A stretch of 36,674 nucleotides of DNA from Bordetella hinzii LMG 13501. Lineage in GTDB: Bacteria > Pseudomonadota > Gammaproteobacteria > Burkholderiales > Burkholderiaceae_B. Shown piece after piece: positions 8,242 to 18,030 of this stretch; position 1 is the stretch's first letter; the number at the start of each line of letters is the position of its first letter. The stretch is from the NCBI RefSeq assembly GCF_001548475.1, contig NZ_LRUJ01000044.1:1-36674 (forward strand), given 5' to 3'. The notes below the pieces were generated by a model. The model had not been told where the DNA came from. It saw only the letters and a list, made by a program, of their open reading frames with translations, and searched no databases. A program made the translations under genes and the position numbers.

Positions 8242-9114
8242 ATGACCTATACGTCCCTGCTTCTTGTCATCCTGGCCGCCATGGCCCATGCGACATGGAA
8301 TCTGCTGGCCAAGCGCGCCGCCATGGTGGGGCCGGTGTTCGTCTTTGCCTACGGGCTGGCGGCCAGCCTGCTCTACGCCCCCTGGGTGATCTGGGTGCTG
8401 GCGCACGAGGGCATGACATGGAGCTGGCCGGTGGTGCTCTGCATCCTGGCCTCGTCGCTGTTGCACCTGGGCTACAGTCTTTGCCTGCAACGCGGCTATC
8501 AAGTGGCCGATCTCTCGGTGGTCTACCCCATCGCACGCGGCACCGGACCGCTGCTATCCACCCTGGGCGCCTTTACCCTCTTGAACGAAGCCGCCACGGG
8601 CACGGGCATCCTGGGCATGCTGTGCGTGGTGGGCGGGGTATTGCTCATCGCCACGCAAGGCCGGCTGAGCATGTTCCGTTCGCCGCAAGCCTGGATAGGC
8701 GTGCGCTGGGGGGTGCTGATCGGCCTGTTTATCGCCGCCTATACCGTGGTGGACGCCTATGGCGTCAAGAGCCTGCTCATCATGCCCGTCTTGTTTGACT
8801 GGTTCACCTGCGTGACGCGCACCGTCATGATGACGCCCCATGTGATACAACGGCGCGCCCAGTATTTTCCGGCCATGCGGGGTTACTGGCACCTGGCCCT
8901 CGCGGTCGGCCTGCTCTCGCCCCTGGGCTACATCCTGGTGCTTTATGCCTTGCGCATGGGGGCTCCGCTAAGCCTGGTGGCCCCCGCAAGAGAAATGTCC
9001 ATGATGCTGGGCACGCTGGCGGGCATGTTCTTGCTGCGTGAGAAAGTCGGCCCCGGACGTCTGGCCGGCTGCGGCGCGATCTTGCTGGGCGTGGTCTTGC
9101 TGGGCTCGAGCTGA
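8242..9114 (+). CDS. EamA-family (DMT superfamily) transporter
   Basis: The product is 290 residues, with about ten hydrophobic helices arranged as two EamA repeats, the usual size for this family. The first helix begins MTYTSLLLVILAAMAHATWN, and the second repeat begins near residue 150 (RWGVLIGLFIAAYTVVD). Such inner-membrane carriers export amino acids, nucleosides or other metabolites; the substrate cannot be told. The start at 8242 is chosen because the membrane segment begins at once; an in-frame ATG at 8185 would add 19 residues without a better ribosome binding site. It is divergent from rplS and convergent with the small membrane protein gene, with 16 bases between stops. Confidence 0.9.
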   Translation: MTYTSLLLVILAAMAHATWNLLAKRAAMVGPVFVFAYGLAASLLYAPWVIWVLAHEGMTWSWPVVLCILASSLLHLGYSLCLQRGYQVADLSVVYPIARGTGPLLSTLGAFTLLNEAATGTGILGMLCVVGGVLLIATQGRLSMFRSPQAWIGVRWGVLIGLFIAAYTVVDAYGVKSLLIMPVLFDWFTCVTRTVMMTPHVIQRRAQYFPAMRGYWHLALAVGLLSPLGYILVLYALRMGAPLSLVAPAREMSMMLGTLAGMFLLREKVGPGRLAGCGAILLGVVLLGSS

Positions 9115-9130
9115 GCCATCCCGCCCGGGT

Positions 9131-9400
9131 TCAGAAACCTGCCGCCGCGCCCAGCCACATCAGCCCGGGGATAAGCGCCCCCCAGGACAGCACCATGACC
9201 ACGTCCCAAACCATGCGGCGACGCATTTCCTTGGCCTGGGCATCGCCCTGGGCCCCGGTGCTGCGCCCGGCATCCACGGGAACGGGCACGGTCGGAGCAG
9301 GGAAAGGCCAGGCCGGCTTGCGGCTCGCACGCGGCGGGGGGCACGGACGCTGCGCCGCCGGGGCCAGCAATGCATCAGCAGAAAGCGAAACCGTCGTCAT
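9131..9400 (-). CDS. Small single-helix membrane protein of unknown function
   Basis: The product is 89 residues. Residues 1-58 are rich in alanine and proline with no clear fold. A basic patch (KEMRRRM) precedes a hydrophobic C-terminal segment of about 25 residues (VWDVVMVLSWGALIPGLMWLG). This is the layout of a tail-anchored inner-membrane protein, with the basic patch on the cytoplasmic side. The reason to accept so short a frame is a strong Shine-Dalgarno sequence, AAGGAG, seven bases before the ATG. It lies downstream of the SOS-controlled radical SAM gene on the same strand with an 81-base gap, so it may or may not share that transcript. I do not recognise a family. Confidence 0.6.
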   Translation of the reverse strand: MTTVSLSADALLAPAAQRPCPPPRASRKPAWPFPAPTVPVPVDAGRSTGAQGDAQAKEMRRRMVWDVVMVLSWGALIPGLMWLGAAAGF

Positions 9401-9481
9401 GATGACTCTCCTTGTAGCGCCTGCCGGGCTTGGTCCGGCAAAGCGGTCCGCTGGCGGACATTCTGGGAAAACTGTCTTGGT

Positions 9482-10831
9482 TCATTCGTCGAACAAGGCC
9501 ATCTGGCCCGCCTGGCGCGCGGCTTCGCTGGCGCTTGCCCGCGCCCGGCGGGCCGCCGGCGCCGGTGGCACAAAGCGATCGATAGCCAACTCCGGCCGCC
9601 ACCCGGCCAGGCCCAGATTGCGGGCGGCCACCTGAAAGCGCTGCCGCAACAGATCGGCCCAGATGCCTGTGCCGCGCATGCGGGTGTCGAAACTGCTGTC
9701 GTTGCGTTTGCCGCCCCGCATATCCTCGATGCGATGCAGCACGCGCTGCGCCCGGTCAGGGAAATGCGTATGCAGCCAGGTTTCAAAGACTTCTTTCACT
9801 TCCCAGGGCAGGCGCACGACCGTGTAGCTGGCCGAACAGGCGCCCGCGCCGGCGGCCGCCTCGAGAATCTGCTCCATGGACTCGTCATTGATGAAGGGGA
9901 TGACAGGCGCCACCAGCACACCCACGGGCACACCGGCCTCGGCCAGCTTGCGCACCGTCTCGACCCGGCGCCAGGGCGCCGACGCCCGGGGCTCCAGCGT
10001 GCGCGCCATGTCGGCATCCAGCGTGGTGATGCTGATGAAGACCGTGACCAGGCGCTCTCGCGCCAGCGTGGTCAGCAGGTCCAGGTCGCGCTCGACCAGG
10101 GAATTCTTGGTGACCAGGGTCAGGGGATGGCCTGTCTCGACCATGAGCTCGAGCAGGCCGCGTGTCAGCCGCCAGGTACGCTCGATGGGCTGGTAGACAT
10201 CCGTGGCCGAGCCGATATTGATGGGTGACACCTTGTAGCCCGGCCGTGCGAGCTCGGCCCGCAGCGCCTGGACCGCGTTGGCCTTGGCGACCAGCCGGGT
10301 CTCGAAATCCAGGCCGGGCGAATAGCCCAGGTAGGCATGGGTGGGCCGGGCGTAGCAATAGACGCAGCCGTGCTCGCAGCCCCGATAGGGATTGACGGCG
10401 ACATCGAAGGGGATGTCGGGGGAATCGTTGCGCGACAGCAGCTTGCGTGCCTGCTCGGGCTTGACCGTGGTGCGGGGCGCGGCCACCACGGGGATGTAGC
10501 GCTGGGTGGCCGCCGGGGGCAGGCCCACCGCTTCGGGCGAGGCACCGGCCGGCAGGGCGGCCGCGGAGACGGCGGAATGCGCATCCTCCCCGCCCTCCGG
10601 GTCGTCCGAGGCCGGCAGGCGCCGGGGCTCGTCCTGGATGTCATCGAGGGACACATCGAAGGCGGCAGGCGCGTCATGATCGCCGCCAAACCAGCCATCG
10701 TCGAAAGCCTCACGCTCGGTTTGCTCGAAGCGGTGGCGAACATTAGTAACCGCACCCCGACCGCGCGAGGCGGCGGGGGCGGCAGCCGGGGACCCAAAAC
10801 CGGCGGAAAGCGAATGTTCGGTGCTCATCAT
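9482..10831 (-). CDS. PA0069-family radical SAM protein, SOS-regulated
   Basis: The product is 449 residues. The radical SAM cluster motif CxxxCxxC is at Cys152, Cys156 and Cys159 (YRGCEHGCVYCYARP). The N-terminus carries the RGRGA signature (23-27) seen in the PA0069 group, then a low-complexity stretch of about 80 residues. The group is related to spore photoproduct lyase, a DNA repair enzyme, which suits the SOS control seen here, but its own substrate is not known. Later motifs include INIGSATDVYQPIE and TLVTKNSLVERDLDLL. Two adjacent ATGs, 10831 and 10828, are possible starts; no Shine-Dalgarno sequence exists because the promoter lies directly upstream. A GTG at 10852 inside the LexA box is rejected. 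Confidence 0.92.
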   Translation of the reverse strand: MMSTEHSLSAGFGSPAAAPAASRGRGAVTNVRHRFEQTEREAFDDGWFGGDHDAPAAFDVSLDDIQDEPRRLPASDDPEGGEDAHSAVSAAALPAGASPEAVGLPPAATQRYIPVVAAPRTTVKPEQARKLLSRNDSPDIPFDVAVNPYRGCEHGCVYCYARPTHAYLGYSPGLDFETRLVAKANAVQALRAELARPGYKVSPINIGSATDVYQPIERTWRLTRGLLELMVETGHPLTLVTKNSLVERDLDLLTTLARERLVTVFISITTLDADMARTLEPRASAPWRRVETVRKLAEAGVPVGVLVAPVIPFINDESMEQILEAAAGAGACSASYTVVRLPWEVKEVFETWLHTHFPDRAQRVLHRIEDMRGGKRNDSSFDTRMRGTGIWADLLRQRFQVAARNLGLAGWRPELAIDRFVPPAPAARRARASASEAARQAGQMALFDE

Positions 10832-10833
10832 GG

Positions 10834-10866
10834 AAGTACTGTACAAAAACACAGTACTTTTGACAA
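10834..10866 (-). promoter_or_regulatory. LexA (SOS) box overlapping a sigma-70 promoter
   Basis: CTGT (10839-10842), eight AT-rich bases and ACAG (10851-10854) match the LexA consensus CTGT-N8-ACAG exactly. The symmetry extends to perfect 9-bp arms, 10834-10842 and 10851-10859. On the minus strand, -35 TTGTCA (complement of 10861-10866, five of six matches) and -10 TACAGT (complement of 10838-10843) are 17 bases apart, so LexA bound here would cover the spacer and -10. The start of transcription should fall near 10831, at the ATG itself. Confidence 0.88.
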
Positions 10867-11015
10867 GCCCCTAAGTCCCTGGGAGGACCACGTTTCGACT
10901 GTACCGCAACTCCCGCCGGGCGTGCGCGGAATTCATTCCACGACTTGGAAAACGCCTGGAAACCCGCGCCAGACAAGGGTTTGGACGAAAAACAACAAGG
11001 TTTCCAGGGCCTGCG

Positions 11016-12320
11016 TCAGCGTCGGATGAGCATGCCGGCCGCGGCCGTCTGGTGGGTGGCGGCATCGATCAGGATGAAGGCGCCCGTGGCCGGCACATCG
11101 CGATAATCATCGACCGCCAGCGACTCGCGCGTGATGAAGGACACCCGCCCGATGTCGTTCATCTCGAGCTTGTCCTGCGCCTCGCTCACCTCCTGCAGCT
11201 CGTGGATGTCGCGCCGCGTATGCACGGCGCGTATCTTGGCCGACGTCAGCCGCGTGCCCTGCTTGAGCAGATACTTGCGCGCCGGGTTCAAGGGCTGGTT
11301 GTCGAGCCAGCAGACTTCGGCCTCGAACTCGCGCGCCACCGCGGCCGGCGCGGCGGCATGCGTGATGATGTCGCCGCGCGAGACATCGACGTCGCGGTCC
11401 AGGACCACGGTGATGGACTCGCCGCTCACGGCGCGGGGCACGTCGCGGTCGAACACCCGCAGCGCGGCCACGCGCGCGGTCACGCCCGAAGGCTGCACCA
11501 GGATCTCATCGCCCACGGACAAGGCGCCGCTGGCCACGCGGCCCGCGTAGCCGCGGAAATCCTCGGCGCGGTCGCCGTCATGGCGCATGACCCACTGCAC
11601 CGGGAAACGCAAGGGCAGCGCCGAGCCGTCATCGCCCTGCTCCAGGCTTTCCAGCAGGCCGAGCAACGGCTGGCCGTCATACCAGGGCGTGCGCGGCGAA
11701 GCATGCACGACATTGTCGCCATTGAGCGCCGACAGCGGCAGGATGTGGAAGTCCGGCAGGCCCAGCTTGCCCGCCAGGTCGCGGTACGACGCGGCGATGC
11801 GCTCGAACACGGCCGGATCCCAGTCCACCAGGTCCATCTTGTTGACGGCCACCACGATATGGCGGATGCCCAGCAGCCGCGCGATGGTGCTGTGCCGCTT
11901 GGTCTGCGGCAGCAGCTTGCCATCGGCCGCCCGGGTCGCGTCGATCAGGATGATGGCCGCATCGGCCGTGGATGCGCCCGTCACCATATTGCGCGTGTAC
12001 TGCTCATGGCCGGGCGCATCGGCCACGATGAATTTGCGCGACGGGGTGGCGAAGTAACGGTAGGCCACATCGATCGTGATGCCCTGCTCGCGCTCGGCCT
12101 CCAGGCCGTCGGTCAGGAGGGAAAGGTCGATGCCGTCGCCGGCCACGCGCTTGTGCTTGGCGCGGGCGATCGCATCGAGCTGGTCGGCGAACACGCCCTT
12201 GCTGTCATAGAGCAGGCGGCCGATGAGGGTCGACTTGCCGTCGTCCACCGAGCCGGCGGTGATCAGGCGCAGCACACCGCGATCGGCGCCCGACAGGAAA
12301 GAATCGTTCAGTGCATTCAT
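11016..12320 (-). CDS. cysN: Sulfate adenylyltransferase subunit 1 (GTPase)
   Basis: CysN hydrolyses GTP to drive formation of APS from sulfate and ATP by CysD. The product is 434 residues with an EF-Tu-like G domain: GSVDDGKS at 23-30, DAPGH at 101-105 and NKMD at 160-163. Two beta-barrel domains follow. The length shows that there is no C-terminal CysC (APS kinase) domain, unlike the NodQ/CysNC fusions. It is the last gene of the sulfate operon, starting 13 bases after the cysD stop. No obvious intrinsic terminator follows in the 184 bases before the radical SAM gene. Confidence 0.97.
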   Translation of the reverse strand: MNALNDSFLSGADRGVLRLITAGSVDDGKSTLIGRLLYDSKGVFADQLDAIARAKHKRVAGDGIDLSLLTDGLEAEREQGITIDVAYRYFATPSRKFIVADAPGHEQYTRNMVTGASTADAAIILIDATRAADGKLLPQTKRHSTIARLLGIRHIVVAVNKMDLVDWDPAVFERIAASYRDLAGKLGLPDFHILPLSALNGDNVVHASPRTPWYDGQPLLGLLESLEQGDDGSALPLRFPVQWVMRHDGDRAEDFRGYAGRVASGALSVGDEILVQPSGVTARVAALRVFDRDVPRAVSGESITVVLDRDVDVSRGDIITHAAAPAAVAREFEAEVCWLDNQPLNPARKYLLKQGTRLTSAKIRAVHTRRDIHELQEVSEAQDKLEMNDIGRVSFITRESLAVDDYRDVPATGAFILIDAATHQTAAAGMLIRR

Positions 12321-12333
12321 GATGTCATCCGGT

Positions 12334-13242
12334 TCAGAAATAGCCTTCGCGCTTGCGCCGCTCCATCGACGCCTCCGAGGTCTGGTCGTCCATGCGGGTG
12401 GCGCCGCGCTCGGTGATGTCGGTCACCGCCGTCTCGGCGATGATGGCCAGCGGGTCCGCGGCTTCTGAAGCGACCGGGCAGGTGCAGGAAATGTCGCCCA
12501 CGGTGCGAAAGCGCACGGCCAGCGTCTCGACCGTCTCGTCCTCGGCCGGCGGCGTCAGGCGCGTGACCGGCACCAGCAGGCCACGGCGGCGCACGACCTC
12601 GCGCCGGTGGCTGTAGTAGATCGATGGCAAGGCCAGGTTTTCGCGATGGATGTATTGCCAGACGTCCAGTTCGGTCCAGTTCGAGATCGGAAAGACCCGG
12701 ATGTTCTCGCCCGGATGCACGCGCGTATTGAACAGATTCCAGAGCTCGGGACGCTGGGCCTTGGGATCCCACTGGCCGAATTCGTCCCGGAACGAAAAAA
12801 TGCGCTCCTTGGCGCGCGCCTTCTCCTCGTCGCGGCGCGCGCCGCCTATGCAGGCGTCGAAGCCGAACTCTTCGATGGCTTCCAGCAGGGTGACGGCCTG
12901 GGCCGCATTGCGTGAATCCGTGGCGCGGCGCAGCACCACGCTGCCGCGCGCGATGGAGTCCTCGACGCTGCGCACGATCAGCTGCTCGCCCAGCTGGGCG
13001 GCGCGGGCATCGCGAAAGGCAATGACTTCATCGAAGTTATGCCCGGTATCGATATGCATCAGAGGAAAGGGAAAGCGTCCCGGCCGAAAGGCCTTTTCCG
13101 CCAGCCGCAGCAACACCACGGAATCCTTGCCGCCGGAAAACAGCAGCACCGGCTTGGCGCACTCGGCGGCCACCTCGCGCAGGATAAAAATGGCCTCGGA
13201 TTCCAGCCAATCCAGATGGCTGCGTTGGGCAACTAAAGACAT
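12334..13242 (-). CDS. cysD: Sulfate adenylyltransferase subunit 2
   Basis: CysD is the catalytic subunit of ATP sulfurylase, forming APS and pyrophosphate. The product is 302 residues, the family length. The PP-loop SGGKDS is at 36-41, followed by HIDTGHNFDEVI. The C-terminus ERRKREGYF is the usual ending of CysD. It lies between cysH and cysN with 13-base gaps on each side, which indicates cotranscription and a stable CysD-CysN pair. Confidence 0.97.
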   Translation of the reverse strand: MSLVAQRSHLDWLESEAIFILREVAAECAKPVLLFSGGKDSVVLLRLAEKAFRPGRFPFPLMHIDTGHNFDEVIAFRDARAAQLGEQLIVRSVEDSIARGSVVLRRATDSRNAAQAVTLLEAIEEFGFDACIGGARRDEEKARAKERIFSFRDEFGQWDPKAQRPELWNLFNTRVHPGENIRVFPISNWTELDVWQYIHRENLALPSIYYSHRREVVRRRGLLVPVTRLTPPAEDETVETLAVRFRTVGDISCTCPVASEAADPLAIIAETAVTDITERGATRMDDQTSEASMERRKREGYF

Positions 13243-13255
13243 GGTCGTTCCTTTC

Positions 13256-13980
13256 TCAATTCACGGCTATCGGAATATGGCGGCGGTTGCCTTCATGCAG
13301 ACCGCATTCCTTGGAGTCCGAGTTCTCCCACCACCAGCGGCCGGCGCGCAGGTCTTCGCCGGGCCGGATCGCGCGCGTGCAGGGATCGCAGCCGATAGAG
13401 GGATAGCCCTGGTCGTGCAAGGGGTTATAGGGGATATCCATGGCCCGGATGGCGTTCCAGACTTCATCCTCGCTCCAGGCGGCCAAGGGGTTGAACTTGT
13501 ACAGGCCGAAGACCGGATCCGCCTCCTCGGCCGGCAGTTCGCCGCGCGTGACGGCCTGGGCCCGGCGCTGTCCGGTGATCCAGGCGCTGCGCCCGGCCAG
13601 GGCGCGCGACAGCGGCTCGACCTTGCGAATCTGGCAACAGGCTTTACGCAGCGCCACGCTTTCGTAAAACGCGAAAGCGCCGTGCGCGGCCACGTGCTCG
13701 CGCACAGCCTGCTCCTGCGGCCGCATGACGGTGATGTCGCGCCCATAGCGCTCGCGCACCTTGTCCAGCATGCCCAGCGTCTGCGCATGCAGGCGCCCGG
13801 TATCCAGCGTGAAGATCTCCAACGGCAGCCCGCCGTCATAGATGGCGTGGGTCAGCAGCATATCCTCGGCGGCCAGCGAGGAGGCCAGGGCGGCGTCGGG
13901 ATGCCGCCGGACAATATCGGCCAGCGTGGCCTTCAGCGCCTGCCAGCGCCCGGCCGTCTCGGGGGTCAGGATGGTATCGC

Positions 13981-13984
<4 letters not shown>
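13256..13984 (-). CDS. cysH: Assimilatory adenylylsulfate (APS) reductase
   Basis: The enzyme reduces APS to sulfite and AMP with thioredoxin or glutaredoxin. The product is 242 residues. Cys116-Cys117 and Cys199-Cys202 (KACCQIRK and CDPCTRAI) form the [4Fe-4S] site that separates APS reductases from the PAPS reductases of enterobacteria. The catalytic cysteine is Cys227 in SKECGLH. This agrees with the lack of an APS kinase gene in the operon. The start codon overlaps the cysA stop by four bases (ATGA). Confidence 0.96.
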
Positions 13985-15045
<1,061 letters not shown>

Positions 15046-15059
15046 GTGTTTCCCCCGGG

Positions 15060-15944
15060 TCAGGCCGCCTGCGGCTGGCGGGCCGACAGCGGCGGCGCTT
15101 CCAGCGGCTGCTCGCTCTGCGCCAGCAGCCGGTGATTGCGCCACTCGATGAAGTTCTTGGCCACCAGCGTCACCAGGGCCAGCAAGGCCAGCAGCGAGGC
15201 CACCGCGAAAGAGGCCGCGAACTGGTACTCGTTGTAGAGAATCTCCACGTGCAAGGTCATGGTGTTGGTCAGCCCGCGCACTTGCCCGGACACCACCGAC
15301 ACCGCACCGAACTCACCCATGGCGCGGGCATTGGCCAGGATGGCGCCGTACAACAGGCCCCATTTGATATTGGGCAGGGTGATGCGCCAGAAGATCTGCC
15401 AGCCGCTGGCGCCCAGCGTCAGCGCGGCCTGCTCTTCTTCGCTGCCCTGGGCCTGCATGAGCGGGATCAGCTCGCGCGCGACAAAGGGAAAGGTGACGAA
15501 CAGCGTGGCCAGGATGACGCCCGGCACCGCGTAGACGATCTTCAGATCATGCGCCTGCAGCCAGGGGCCGAACCAGCCCTGGGACCCGAACAGCAGGACA
15601 AAGATCAGCCCCGCCACCACCGGCGAGACCGAAAACGGCAGATCGATCAGCGTGATCAGAAACTGCTTGCCGCGGAACTGGAACTTGGTGATCGCCCAGG
15701 CGGCCGCCACGCCGAACACCAGGTTGACCGGCAGGGAAATCACCGCCACCAGCAGCGTCAGGCGGATGGCCGACAGGGCATCGGGCTCGGTGATCGCCGC
15801 CAGATAGGTCTCCCAGCCCTTGCGCAAGGCCTCGGTGAACACCGCCGCCAGGGGCACGAAAAGAAACAGCGTCAGGAAGGCCAGGGCCAGCAGGAGCAGG
15901 ATGGCGCGCACCCAGCGCGGTTCGGTCAGATGGCCGGGTCTCAT
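15060..15944 (-). CDS. cysW: Sulfate ABC transporter permease CysW
   Basis: The product is 294 residues with six expected membrane helices, the first starting at [18 protein letters not shown]. The cytoplasmic EAA loop that contacts CysA is near [21 protein letters not shown]. The start overlaps the cysT stop by four bases (ATGA), so the two permease subunits are translationally coupled. The C-terminal 25 residues are rich in proline and alanine. The gene is followed after 14 bases by cysA. Confidence 0.95.
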   Translation of the reverse strand: MRPGHLTEPRWVRAILLLLALAFLTLFLFVPLAAVFTEALRKGWETYLAAITEPDALSAIRLTLLVAVISLPVNLVFGVAAAWAITKFQFRGKQFLITLIDLPFSVSPVVAGLIFVLLFGSQGWFGPWLQAHDLKIVYAVPGVILATLFVTFPFVARELIPLMQAQGSEEEQAALTLGASGWQIFWRITLPNIKWGLLYGAILANARAMGEFGAVSVVSGQVRGLTNTMTLHVEILYNEYQFAASFAVASLLALLALVTLVAKNFIEWRNHRLLAQSEQPLEAPPLSARQPQAA

Positions 15945-16819
15945 GTCAGTTTTCCTCCGCGCCGCGCCTGCCAGCCTTGCAGCAGATTGATGATGAACAG
16001 GAGCACGAAGGACACGGCCAAGAGGACGGTGGCGATGGCCGCGGCGCCCGCGTAGTCGAACTGCTCCAGCTTGACGATGATGAGCAGCGGCGTAATCTCC
16101 GACACCATCGGCATATTGCCCGCGATGAAGACCACCGAGCCGTACTCGCCCACCGCCCGCGCAAAGGCCAGCGCGAAGCCGGTCAACAGCGCCGGCGTCA
16201 AGGCCGGCAGCAGCACCCGCCGTATGGTCTGCCAGCGGTTGGCGCCCAGGCTGGCCGCCGCCTCCTCGATCTCGCGCTCGATATCCTCCAGCACCGGCTG
16301 CACGGTCCGCACCACGAAGGGCACGCCGATGAAGATCAGCGCCACCACGATGCCCAGCGGCGTGAACGCCACCTTCAGGTCCAGCCATTGTTCCAGCGGC
16401 GCGCCCAGCCAGCCGTTCTTGGAGTAGAGCGCGGTCAGGGCGATACCCGCGACCGCGGTCGGCAGCGCAAAGGGCAGGTCCACCAGGGCATCGACGATTT
16501 TCTTGCCCGGGAAGCGATAGCGCACCAGCACCCAGGCCACGATGGTCCCGAACACCAGGTTGACCAGGGCCGCCAGCAGCGCCGCGCCAAAGGTGAGCTT
16601 GTAGGAAGCCAGCACGCGCGGCGCGGTCACCGCCTCCCAGAAACCGGTCCAGCCCAGTTGCGCGCTCTTGATCGGCAACGCCGCCAGCGGAATCAGCACC
16701 AGCACGCTGAGGTAGAACACGGCATAGCCCATGGAAATGCCGAAACCCGGCAGCACGCCGGGCCTTTTGCGGGCGGGGCGGGCCGCCGGGCCCGCCGCCG
16801 GATGAAGAATGGCGCTCAT
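15941..16819 (-). CDS. cysT: Sulfate ABC transporter permease CysT (CysU)
   Basis: The product is 292 residues with six expected membrane helices. The N-terminal 25 residues are basic and cytoplasmic. The EAA loop is in [20 protein letters not shown] (residues about 180-200), and the family motif [16 protein letters not shown] follows. It forms the permease heterodimer with CysW. It begins 15 bases after the sbp stop in the same operon. Confidence 0.95.
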   Translation of the reverse strand: MSAILHPAAGPAARPARKRPGVLPGFGISMGYAVFYLSVLVLIPLAALPIKSAQLGWTGFWEAVTAPRVLASYKLTFGAALLAALVNLVFGTIVAWVLVRYRFPGKKIVDALVDLPFALPTAVAGIALTALYSKNGWLGAPLEQWLDLKVAFTPLGIVVALIFIGVPFVVRTVQPVLEDIEREIEEAAASLGANRWQTIRRVLLPALTPALLTGFALAFARAVGEYGSVVFIAGNMPMVSEITPLLIIVKLEQFDYAGAAAIATVLLAVSFVLLFIINLLQGWQARRGGKLT

Positions 16820-16834
16820 CGCGTGCCCGTTCCC

Positions 16835-17860
16835 TTATTTGGGTTGATAGACCTGGTCAAAGGTCCCGCCGTCGCTGAAGTGTTCCTTCTGGGCCTTGCG
16901 CCAGCCGCCGAAGATGGGATCGTCGATGGTCACCAGGTTGAGCTTGGGAAAGCGGCTCTCGTACTTGGCCGCCACGGCCTTGTCGATCGGGCGGTAGTAA
17001 TTCTTGGCGATGATCTCCTGCGCTTCGGGCGTATAGAGGAACTCCAGATAGGCCTGCGCGGCCGGTCGCGTGCCCTTCTTGTCGACCACTTTGTCCACCA
17101 CGGCCACGGGCGGCTCGGCCAGGATGGACAGCGAGGGCACGACGATGTCGAACTTGTCCGGACCCAATTCTTCGAGCGCCAGGAAGGCTTCGTTTTCCCA
17201 GGCCAGCAACACATCGCCCACGCCGCGTTCGACGAAAGTGGTGGTCGAACCGCGCGCACCCGTATCCAGCACCGGCACATGCTTGAGCAGGTCGCCCACG
17301 AACTGGCGCGCCGAGGCTTCGCTGCCGCCCGGCTTCTTCAGGGCATAGGCCCAGGCCGCCAGATAGTTCCAGCGCGCGCCGCCCGAGGTCTTGGGATTGG
17401 GCGTGATCACTTGCACGCCGGGCTTGAGCAGGTCGTCCCAATCCTTGATCTGCTTGGGATTGCCCTTGCGCACCAGGAACACGATGGTGGAGGTATAGGG
17501 CGAGCTATTCTGCGGCAAGCGCTTCTGCCAGTCCTGCGGCAGCAGGCCGCGGTCCGCGATGGCGTCGATGTCGTAGGCCAGGGCCAGCGTCACCACATCG
17601 GCGTCCAGGCCGTCGATGACCGAGCGGGCCTGGCGGCCGGAACCGCCGTGCGATTGGCGGATCGTCAACTCGACGCCGGACTTGTCCTTGTAGTGCTTGA
17701 TGAAGGCGTCATCGACGGCGCGATAGAGTTCGCGCGTGGGATCATAGGAGACGTTGAGCAGCGTCTGCTTGGTCTGTGCCTGGGCTTGCGGCAGACCAAG
17801 AATGAAAGTGGCTGCCAGGGCGATGGCGGCGGTCCAGGATCCTGCGACACGGGAGGGCAT
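16835..17860 (-). CDS. sbp: Periplasmic sulfate-binding protein
   Basis: The product is 341 residues with a Sec signal peptide of about 29 residues, likely cut after AQA. The mature part starts [17 protein letters not shown], typical of Sbp/CysP. Other family motifs are [18 protein letters not shown] and [22 protein letters not shown], the latter at the ligand-binding cleft. The protein captures sulfate, possibly thiosulfate too, and delivers it to CysTW. A good ribosome binding site (AAAGGAAG) precedes the ATG at 17860. It is the first gene of the sulfate operon, so the main promoter and regulatory sites must lie in 17861-17980. Confidence 0.96.
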   Translation of the reverse strand: MPSRVAGSWTAAIALAATFILGLPQAQAQTKQTLLNVSYDPTRELYRAVDDAFIKHYKDKSGVELTIRQSHGGSGRQARSVIDGLDADVVTLALAYDIDAIADRGLLPQDWQKRLPQNSSPYTSTIVFLVRKGNPKQIKDWDDLLKPGVQVITPNPKTSGGARWNYLAAWAYALKKPGGSEASARQFVGDLLKHVPVLDTGARGSTTTFVERGVGDVLLAWENEAFLALEELGPDKFDIVVPSLSILAEPPVAVVDKVVDKKGTRPAAQAYLEFLYTPEAQEIIAKNYYRPIDKAVAAKYESRFPKLNLVTIDDPIFGGWRKAQKEHFSDGGTFDQVYQPK

Positions 17861-17883
17861 ACTCGCTTCCTTTCTTGTTGGAG

Positions 17884-17898
17884 TGGCAATGGTTGCCA
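17884..17898. promoter_or_regulatory. Perfect inverted repeat in the sbp leader, proximal
   Basis: TGGCAA and TTGCCA are exact reverse complements separated by three bases. The element lies 24 bases upstream of the sbp ATG. The 6-3-6 layout could be an operator or a small mRNA hairpin near the ribosome binding site. Confidence 0.4.
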
Positions 17899-17928
17899 GT
17901 GTGCAAGCCCGCCCAACTGAAAGGAACG

Positions 17929-17943
17929 AATCATTTTTTGATT
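17929..17943. promoter_or_regulatory. Perfect inverted repeat in the sbp leader, distal
   Basis: AATCA and TGATT are exact reverse complements around five T residues on the plus strand. It lies about 70 bases upstream of the sbp ATG in an AT-rich patch, where an activator such as CysB or Cbl would be expected to bind. I cannot match it to a defined CysB consensus. Confidence 0.4.
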
Positions 17944-17980
17944 ACTCATCGCCTGAAGACATATAGCCGACCCGGCCCCT

Positions 17981-18011
17981 AAAAGCAGACGGGCCGCCCG
18001 AAGGCGGCCCG
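17981..18011 (-). terminator. Intrinsic terminator of the peroxiredoxin gene
   Basis: CGGGCCGCC (17990-17998) and GGCGGCCCG (18003-18011) form a 9-bp stem with a CGAA loop. On the minus strand a short T-run (complement of 17981-17984) follows after five bases. It insulates the sulfate operon promoter from the peroxiredoxin transcript. Confidence 0.65.
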
Positions 18012-18030
18012 CGGCGCATGCCTGCCCGGT

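Noticed and set aside
10829-10852. GTG at 10852 as the start of the radical SAM gene
   Set aside because: It lies inside the LexA box and upstream of the predicted transcription start, so it would not be in the mRNA.
10834-10859. The 9-bp inverted repeat upstream of the radical SAM gene as an intrinsic terminator
   Set aside because: No gene ends into it on the plus strand, the stem is AT-rich, and the CTGT-N8-ACAG core matches LexA exactly.
11016-12320. cysN as a CysNC fusion with APS kinase
   Set aside because: The protein ends after the second beta-barrel at 434 residues; no second P-loop is present.
15977-17920. A 647-codon plus-strand open frame opposite cysT and sbp
   Set aside because: Same cause: antisense to well-supported genes, with no domain and no ribosome binding site.
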